A stretch of 64,000 nt of DNA from Botryosphaeria dothidea (taxonomy: Eukaryota; Ascomycota; Dothideomycetes; Botryosphaeriales; Botryosphaeriaceae). Below the pieces are notes generated by a model. That model searched no databases and was not told where the DNA came from. It worked only from the letters and a program-made list of their open reading frames with translations. This document shows positions 57,290 to 64,000 of the stretch, piece after piece (the stretch's first letter is position 1; every line of letters begins with the position of its first letter). The stretch spans positions 3,968,001-4,032,000 of the forward strand of contig WWBZ02000040.1 of assembly GCA_011503125.2 (NCBI GenBank), read 5' to 3'. The position numbers and the translations under genes were made by a program.

Positions 57290-58505
57290 CCGTAGATGTT
57301 GGCTTACCAATGGACTCTTTTCCTGACATGATTGTGTTTCCTTGAGAACAAATACATCGGTGAAGGGCTGGGTGATTGGAGACCTGTCAACAACGAAGAG
57401 TGGTCGTCACAACAAGGCTTCGCGCTGGGTGCTCATCGAGCCTGCGAGCATCAACGACGTCCTTCGGATAGCTGGGTCAGAAAGCAACGGCGTAGTTCTA
57501 CCGCACGAGCTCATCACAGCCTCATGCCGAGGTCCACAGCTCTTCCGAAATCAGGACGGCACCGAAGGCCACGACATCGAGCTTGGGGATGCGAGGCTTG
57601 ACCGGCATAGGTGGTTCAGGAACCATGTACGACCATGTCTGCCAGCGAGCGCCGAAGATGAAGATAACTGAGCTTCTCCGGGCCCGCACCGCAGCCTCGA
57701 CCAGATCCGATGCCGGAATCGTCTTCGCGTCAACACTAGCTTCGAGTATACCAGTAGAGAGCCTAGGGAAGCTCAGAGTGCGGAAGCCCCTTCCGCCGGT
57801 CTAAGGCATACGGAGGTGGGAGACCGAACACGACAGGAAAACCCTTTTCAACACCGGGAAACTGCTCCGCAGCCTCCAACCGATGCATCGGAAGGCCGTG
57901 GTTTGGTCGGGTACATCTTCTGTAACTCCGCGAGGACGGCTGTGAATACTTTACCGTCCCTATATCCCACTTAGCTTCTCTAGGCCTCGTCGAATGAGAC
58001 AACTTGCGCTAATACAAGGAGTACTGCGAGGTAACCCGTGCTTTCTCCTATGAGACGTTAGCCAAGTGCTGCGAAGAAGTAGTCCACTCAGCACGCACAT
58101 CGTTCCGAAACTTGCCGAAATCTCGTCAATATAGAGCTGCGTTCACCGCCTCATATTCCTCAGGCCTTGTACGTACGTGTTTTGGATGATGGCGTTCAGC
58201 TGCTGTGCTATATCATAAGCGGGGAATCGACGGTCGATATGAGAAACTCAAGCTGTAAAAAACTCTCGAATATCATTACATGCTCTGTTCCGATATGTAT
58301 ATGCCTGAAAGCATGCCCAATTGTCCTCCGTGGCCGTTATGTCGTGAGGTCCACAAAACACCAAAACGCCAATGCTGTTTCAAATCCCAAAACCAAGAGA
58401 CACGCACCTTATGCCCCCTCGCCCAATCAGACCCCTTGATAATACACCCAACCATCGCAGACGCAAGGCGCGCCAGAAGCCCGTAGACTCGGCCAGGGAA
58501 CCGCA
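57290..58505. other. Convergent spacer with possible decayed coding relic
   Basis: About 1.2 kb between converging genes. On the minus strand a protein-like stretch runs GFPVVFGLPPPYALDRRKGL and, after a +1 shift near 57770, STGILEASVDAKTIPASDLV then FGAVLISEELWTSA. This may be a frameshifted remnant of an unidentified gene, but I cannot name it. The rest shows nothing. Confidence 0.4.
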
Positions 58506-59366
58506 TCAAACCCCACCCATCTCCACCTCGCCCGTCTCCTGCGGCGGCCTCAGAAACTCCGCCTCCCCAAAATCAAACACGCCCTCCTCCCCCACCGCCA
58601 GCCTCCTGTCGCTCGCTGTGGCGCACACCCCTTCCCTCATCCTGCTCTTCGGCCGCGCCACGCGCCTGCCCGTCGGCGCATCCAGATCCGGCATCGCCGT
58701 GTGGCTCACCGGATACACCTTCGTGCGCGGCGAGATCTGCAGGTCGTCGTCATCCCCCGCCGACGGCACGGCGAGGCTGGTGTTCAGCGACGGGAAGAGC
58801 GGGCGCCCCGCTCCCCGCTCCTCCTCCTCCTCCTCCTCCTCCTCCTCGTCGTCGTAGCGGCGCTTGTTCGTCGCGGGTGCGGGGAGCGAGTCGGTCGACA
58901 GCGTCGAGGCGTTCGACTCCTGGCTGGAGAGCAGCAGCGCGAAGTCGTCGGCGCCGAACGCGCTGACGGGGTGCGGCGCGGCGGCGGCGGTCGTGATGAC
59001 GTGGGCGTAGGGCTGTTGTTGCTGGTAGCCGCCCGTCTTGTGCAGGCCGCAGAAGGGGAGCAGCTCGGCGGGGCGCGCGGGCGCGAGGTTCGGCGGCGTT
59101 TTGTTGGCGTACGGCGACGCTGCGCCGGGGTTCGGAGGGAGCGTCTTGTGCGTCTTGTAGCCCTCCGGCACGGACTTGCGCACGCGCATGCCGACGTTCA
59201 GGAGCGAGGCTTGCACGTTGGCGGGCACGGCGGCGAGGCCTTGCGGGGGCGCGGCGTTGCGGGGCGCGGCGTCGGGGTCGGAGGAGGACGGGCGGTCGGC
59301 GCGCGTGAAGTAGGAGGTGATTGAGGGCTGGAAGGGGCGCTTGTTGCGGTGCGCGGAGGCCGACAT
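58506..59366 (-). CDS. Probable ribonucleotide reductase inhibitor (Spd1/Dif1-like)
   Basis: Intronless, 286 residues from MSASAHRNKRPFQPS. The N-terminus carries QPSITSYF at residues 13-20, a PCNA-interacting (PIP) box with Thr at the degron position and Arg22 after it, as in proteins destroyed by CRL4-Cdt2 during S phase. Next comes LLNVGMRVRKSVPEGYKTHK, which resembles the conserved motif of the Spd1/Dif1 family that restrains ribonucleotide reductase or its small-subunit localisation. A disordered region with GADDFALLLSSQESNAS follows, then a poly-Glu run coded by a CTC repeat near 58825-58852. Family assignment rests on these short motifs, so it is probable, not proven. The longer frame starting at 59552 adds Arg/Thr/Pro-rich leader-like sequence and I reject it. 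Confidence 0.68.
   Translation of the reverse strand: MSASAHRNKRPFQPSITSYFTRADRPSSSDPDAAPRNAAPPQGLAAVPANVQASLLNVGMRVRKSVPEGYKTHKTLPPNPGAASPYANKTPPNLAPARPAELLPFCGLHKTGGYQQQQPYAHVITTAAAAPHPVSAFGADDFALLLSSQESNASTLSTDSLPAPATNKRRYDDEEEEEEEEEERGAGRPLFPSLNTSLAVPSAGDDDDLQISPRTKVYPVSHTAMPDLDAPTGRRVARPKSRMREGVCATASDRRLAVGEEGVFDFGEAEFLRPPQETGEVEMGGV
58825..58852. repeat. (CTC)n coding microsatellite
   Basis: About nine CTC units encode the poly-Glu run in the Spd1/Dif1-like gene on the minus strand. Confidence 0.85.
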
Positions 59367-60679
59367 GGTGGGGCGTCGCGATGTCGTGGATGCGACAGAT
59401 GGTGTTGAGTTTGTCAGGGGCAGGTAGGCGTCAATGGCACGGGTGGATGGCGTTGGGGTGCGGGCGGATCGGCAAAGGGGCAGTAAGGTATAGCAGAGGT
59501 GATATGTGGTGAGGTGAGGATGAAGAGGGAGAGCGAGGCGGGCCTGTCGCACAGAGTCAGTCGCGTCTCGGGGTGGAACGACGCGCGATCGTGTAACGGG
59601 TTTCCGCCTTCCCCGAATGGGTAAACTGATTGGCGCGCCTCTGATTGGCCCGTGTGGTCTGCCCCGCTGTTAGCCTCGCGGCGAAGGAATGCTCGATATC
59701 TGCTCGCAGTCCTTTTTCCATCATGGTTCGCAATAAAGACTGTTTCATTGCTGTGCAGACGGAGCCTAATCGCCCTCAATGGAGCCAATCTTTCGTATCT
59801 TTGCATCTGCATACCGATAAAGCGGATAGAGGCGCAAACGGCAGCCATTCAGACGGTGACAAACGCCATATCGGAAAGCCTCCCCAGATCCTTCCCGTGA
59901 CGAATCCTCTGTCATCCCCTCACACGTCCAATGGAGCCGTGCGACTCTGCTATTTTCCACCAACCACCACATGCACTCTGCTGAACAGGGCCCTCCTATT
60001 CTTAGCTAACTTCGAACGTCTCGTATGCGGGAAAGGTAAGGGCGTCCAGCCCGGCATGTGCAGCCCGGCACATGCGATTGCTTTCCATTTTTAGCTCTTC
60101 GCGCGTGATGATCGGGCCGCGCAAGACTTGCATACATGTCGCTCTCGCAATCGTGCAGAAAGATCGGCCACTGCAATCCTGTGTCCTTCCGACATAGAGC
60201 GCGTCTGTTTTGAGGCTCTCGTGGACTGCCTTATCTCCGTGCCCCCAAGCCTCTATGTCCACGCAGGAAGCTTGGCTGCCTGATTCTGGATACGCTTCGA
60301 GTTGGCCAACACGTTCAAGCAGGGAACTTTGACTACACGACTTTCAGCTCTCGGACATAATGAACTCAATGCCCGTTATGACATCATGCATTGCAGGAAA
60401 GTAATCAGAAAGCTACCTGTGAACGCCTTTTATATGATGCTCTAGGACAACAAGGATAACAAGTCCCATCATTCGCTGTGTACGTGAAAAAGAGGGTATC
60501 TCCGCGCGTGCTTCATCCAAGGATACGTTATCGAATACACCCCAAGAACTCCTGGTCAACAGTAGAGCCTAATAAAGAACGAGCCAAGCATCGCATCATC
60601 CTCTAACAGCCTTAACTCCGGACAAGACAGAAACGACATGCAGGGGGTGCGCTGTACAGCGATGGCCTCGTAGGACCGA
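59367..60679. other. Intergenic region, no gene recognised
   Basis: About 1.3 kb between two minus-strand genes: the promoter of the Spd1/Dif1-like gene and the 3' flank of the zinc-ribbon gene. Frames on both strands at 59.6-60.3 kb lack domains. Confidence 0.5.
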
Positions 60680-62773
60680 TCAAGCGATGGGGTGGGAGTT
60701 CAACGGGCCAGTCAGATGGCTCCTGCTCGACCTATGACTGGCGTGGCTTTGTTCTTCGTCCTCGTTCTCCTCCGCCACGTTCTCAGAGACCCCCACTCTT
60801 TCCTCTTCGTGGGCATGGTGGCCGTCCATGGAGATCATAGAGACGGCGGCACTGCCACCGCTGGCAGTTTCTTGTATGGGCGAGACCGAGGGAATCCCAT
60901 CTCCGGCACGCTCTGAGCATTGATAGTCGTCGTCCACAGACGAGACTGATCCCGAGCGACGTCTGTCTTGCTCCTCCTCCCCGTCGAGGAAGCCATTGAT
61001 ATTGGTTGGTGATGCCAAGGGAGAGGGGACACGAGGCCTCAAATGGTTCGAGACAGGGAGAAGCTCTTGGTGTTGGAAAGACGTCCGTCGAGGTGTGGAT
61101 GAGCCCGCCTCACTCGCCGTGTAGGCCGTCGTTCCAGAACTCTCCCATGTGGCATTGCTGCGCCGCCAGAAATTGTCCCGGCCGCGACGGCTTTGACTCC
61201 TTCCGCGAATCGAGCCACCACTGCTCACCGAGAGGCCAGGCTCGCTGATGTTGGGCAGCTGACTCAGAAAATGGCTGCCAATATGAGCCAGATCTGCAGA
61301 GTGGCGAGAGATCCTTGGCTCAACCGACGGTTGTGCAAGGTCCAAGTGATAGAGAGAGGCACGGTCGCTAAGCGGGTTGTCCGGGATGAGAGAGCTGCTC
61401 GGCCTCTTGCAGTGGCAGTCGTCAGGGCATTCGCATCTGTCTCGTTGAGCGGCGTCAGTCTTGGCCCGTCTGATGCCACGGATGTATGCATCTCGCTCGG
61501 CTGTACCAGAATTCTTCTCCAAGGAGAAAGGCATCTGGTATGCATCGTCGCCGTGTGGGTCAGAGCGAGTCCGTGGTTCGGGTGCACTCTGGCGACGAGA
61601 TGGTGGGCGCGGTACGAATTCATCCGGGCTTTGGGGAGATGCGGCCGCTACTCTATCCTGCCGATGTGCTTGCACATGGCTGTTGGCTTGTCTGGGCTGT
61701 CTGATGGGTAACGGACGGTTGTTTTCTGTTGTGGTAGCCGGCGTCGTGTTCACTGATTGGCAGCTGGCGCGCCGGCGCGCCCGCCTGAGAATCTTGGTGA
61801 TGCGGAGGCGGGATAGTATAGCCTTCAGCTTTGCTTTGACCTTGGGGAAACCACGGATTGCTGGTGTGTCGTTCGTGGCCTGTTCTTGGGTTTGCGCAGC
61901 TCCCAGAGCAGGACCGGCCTGATCGGCCTGTTGGGCATGCTCTTTCTTGTTCCTGCTGCTTCTGGACGAATGCTTCGACAAGGGTCTTGTGTCTCGTCCT
62001 GACGATGAGGATAGATGAGCTCGCAGTCGTGATGTAGGTCTTTGGTCATCGCGGGGCTGATCGTGGTTGTCCTCTTGTCTCTGGGGGACGGTGCAGGTGG
62101 TGAGGAAGGGGCTGCCAACAGCACTCATGGAGTGCAGCCTTGTGATTAGGGTGGAAGCACCGGCATTGCTGTCCTCACTGAGGCCAGTGCTCGCCTGGCC
62201 TGAGAACTCGCTGGCAAAGGTCAATGTCCTCGTCTGCTGTGAGACCAGGGAGGTGTGGGTGGAGTTGCCGCCAAGGCCGAACCACTTGTAGGAGCAGTTC
62301 TCGCATCTGACGCCGTTGTAAACGCCGGGTAGACGCGAGAGTCTGAGCGTCATCTTGTTGTGCCAATGGTGGCATCTCGGGCAGCTTCCGTGGAAACGGA
62401 CATCCCAGGTGCCGGAAGGAAGGGATCCAAAGGACATTGCGCTGGAAGCAGTGGACAAGTTGGTGGCGCGCCTATCGGGGGCAGAGGCTCTGGGATTCTG
62501 ACGTGAGGCATCCATGGCTATAGATGTACTCGGTGGTCCTTGAGCCGTGGATGATGGTGTTTTGGGCGGGTCCATGGCTCGGTTCCCCAGGTGTTGGAAA
62601 GAGTCCACTTTGGAGGAAGAGAGGACGGGGCTAACCGAAAGGGCTGCTGTAGTCATATAATTAGGCAGTAATCCGGCCTTGCCTCGGCGGTGAGGGAAGA
62701 GAGAATAGGCCCTGGACAGGCGCTTAGGGTGTGGTGGCCTATGGGAGCAGGCGATGGGGCCAAAAAGCAACAC
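60680..62773 (-). CDS. Hypothetical zinc-ribbon protein
   Basis: Single frame of 697 residues. The start is probably an internal Met, such as MTTAALSVSPVLSSSK (residue 40) or MDPPKTPSSTAQGPP (residue 67), because the first 40 residues look like leader. One compact domain at about residues 122-175 has two cysteine pairs: GSCPRCHHWHNKMTLRL and VRCENCSYKWFGLGGNSTHT, a zinc ribbon with an aromatic WFGLGG end. The rest is disordered, rich in Ser, Arg, Pro and His, with basic blocks (RARRRASCQS) and an acidic end (EEERVGVSENVAEENEDEEQ). It lacks a recognised family. The ribbon suggests nucleic acid or protein binding, by inference. Confidence 0.7.
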   Translation of the reverse strand: MLLFGPIACSHRPPHPKRLSRAYSLFPHRRGKAGLLPNYMTTAALSVSPVLSSSKVDSFQHLGNRAMDPPKTPSSTAQGPPSTSIAMDASRQNPRASAPDRRATNLSTASSAMSFGSLPSGTWDVRFHGSCPRCHHWHNKMTLRLSRLPGVYNGVRCENCSYKWFGLGGNSTHTSLVSQQTRTLTFASEFSGQASTGLSEDSNAGASTLITRLHSMSAVGSPFLTTCTVPQRQEDNHDQPRDDQRPTSRLRAHLSSSSGRDTRPLSKHSSRSSRNKKEHAQQADQAGPALGAAQTQEQATNDTPAIRGFPKVKAKLKAILSRLRITKILRRARRRASCQSVNTTPATTTENNRPLPIRQPRQANSHVQAHRQDRVAAASPQSPDEFVPRPPSRRQSAPEPRTRSDPHGDDAYQMPFSLEKNSGTAERDAYIRGIRRAKTDAAQRDRCECPDDCHCKRPSSSLIPDNPLSDRASLYHLDLAQPSVEPRISRHSADLAHIGSHFLSQLPNISEPGLSVSSGGSIRGRSQSRRGRDNFWRRSNATWESSGTTAYTASEAGSSTPRRTSFQHQELLPVSNHLRPRVPSPLASPTNINGFLDGEEEQDRRRSGSVSSVDDDYQCSERAGDGIPSVSPIQETASGGSAAVSMISMDGHHAHEEERVGVSENVAEENEDEEQSHASHRSSRSHLTGPLNSHPIA

Positions 62774-64000
62774 ACTCAGACCCGGGCAGCAACAGCAAAG
62801 GCCAGTGCTCCAGCACGGGCAAGAAGGTTATAAATGAGCAGATCATGGACCTGATTACGTGCCTTGCACATCAGGCGCAGGTTGGGGAGCGCCAGGCAGC
62901 CCCCAACATGGTGAGGCTGAGGGAGTGCCACAATACGGTGGCACTGCCGCAGCACTCATCGTCGGCCGCGAACTCCGCCACAGCTCTTACCAGAAAGGCA
63001 TAATCGTGGTGCGTCTGCCTGGACAAACAATCGGTGTGACCAGGTTGCGTGCGGCGCGCGCTCCTCGACTCGCACCCGCCTTAGGCATCAAAGCAGGGCA
63101 TGCTGGCAGATCGAAGGTGTCGAGAAGGGCCCCCGCAGCTGACGGACGCCACAACGACTCGGCGCCATCTCAGGCGGTGTCTTGAGGGTTTCCTGGCGCC
63201 GGTCAACACGCAGTGAGCAATGCGACAGAGGCCCAAATAGCAACAGAGGACCGCCGCCGACGCCATGTCCGCGGCCAGCCTTAGAGTGGAGGGAGCGGGC
63301 CGTCAGAGACAACGCTCGTGGCCCCCAAAGGCTTGCCGAGAATAGTCAGCAATTGACCGGGCCACGTCGAATTCTGATGGTTCTGCCGAAGCGGGCTCGC
63401 AAAATAGCTGCGCCATAGCCGCATTCTCGGTGTTGCAGCTTACTGCCTTTACTTAGCAGTTGTCTGATGCGGTGCTAGACGAGGTGCACGGTCATGGCGG
63501 TCGAGGGCTGCTGCAGTGCTGCTCATGCCCTCGGTTGCGGGCGATCGTCGAGCAGAGCGGCTCGGGCAGGATCTCGTGGGCAGCAGAGATCTCGTAGGCA
63601 GGCAGGCAGCAATCGATCGCATCCCGTCACGATGAGCGGCTGAGAGAACATGGTGTGCAGGCCCGCCGCCCGCCCGCCCGCCGACTGGCCGACTTGAGGC
63701 GGTGCACACGGCGCCAACCCCTGGCACTCTGACATCAGCGCCCGTAGCCTGCAGCCTTGCGCCCCGTCGTGTCCGGAACCGTGGAGAGACTCTTTTTTTT
63801 GTCCAGGAGAGAGGAAGCCATTGACGGGCCGGGGCCGGCAGTAGCCGACGGCGATGAGTAATGAGACGACCGTGAAGGGGGCAGCGAGTCGCGTTGCCGG
63901 CGATGCTTGGGGCAGCCCCGCGCGGACGCGTGCCGCCGAGACCGGAGCTTAACCCTCATCTTTCCACCCCGCCATTGAATCTTTCGAGCTTCCGCACTCA
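62774..64000. other. Intergenic region at window end
   Basis: About 1.2 kb upstream of the zinc-ribbon gene. GC-rich, with a CCCGCC repeat patch near 63667-63685. Frames on both strands are Arg/Pro/Ala-rich and look like chance. A gene might start beyond the window. Confidence 0.45.

Noticed and set aside
1..64000. tRNA or rRNA genes and CRISPR-like arrays
   Set aside because: I looked for T-loop-like GGTTCGANNC boxes paired with acceptor stems and for regularly spaced repeats, and found no convincing candidate. A covariance search was not possible.

Overview
This is filamentous ascomycete chromosome (Pezizomycotina; Dothideomycetes is my best guess, on gene style only). The evidence is short introns of about 50-85 bases with CTAAC/CTGAC branch sites and GTANGT donors, CT-rich leaders, gene-dense GC-rich sequence on both strands, and fungal proteins throughout. 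There is no operon structure, CRISPR array or prokaryotic signal. All gene models below were assembled by hand from open frames and splice signals; those given with full exon lists have coding lengths that are exact multiples of three.

Layout. 1-31 kb is mostly conserved housekeeping genes: importin beta (kap95), a mitochondrial-type PP2C phosphatase, a coiled-coil orphan, an RBM39/Rsd1-like splicing factor, fatty acid 2-hydroxylase (Scs7), an orphan with a GC-AG intron, a dienelactone-hydrolase-like/SnoaL-like fusion, a NIPA-type magnesium transporter and a very acidic nuclear-looking protein. 30.9-38.3 kb carries coatomer delta, APC4, Swc5 and a small repeat protein. 38.3-47 kb is accessory in character: short inverted-repeat elements (MITEs), two orphan genes, and an orphan gene split by a hAT-like element with an intact 8-bp target duplication. 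The mitochondrial phosphate carrier sits in the same block. 47-49 kb holds an intracellular GH13_5-type alpha-amylase with a 12-base microexon. 49-54.5 kb is a poorly preserved, partly AT-rich stretch with ubiquitin-like-domain and CorA-like coding remnants. 54.8-64 kb has a membrane-anchored M3 metallopeptidase, a probable ribonucleotide-reductase inhibitor of the Spd1/Dif1 type with a PIP-box-like motif, and a zinc-ribbon orphan.

Most genes belong to unrelated core processes (nuclear import, COPI transport, mitosis, chromatin remodelling, splicing, sphingolipid hydroxylation, mitochondrial phosphate import), so this is not a biosynthetic cluster. The most interesting material is mobile: a family of roughly 87-bp palindromic MITEs with six copies here, one copy duplicated in tandem with its flank, and a 535-bp hAT-like MITE whose removal restores a continuous reading frame in its host gene.
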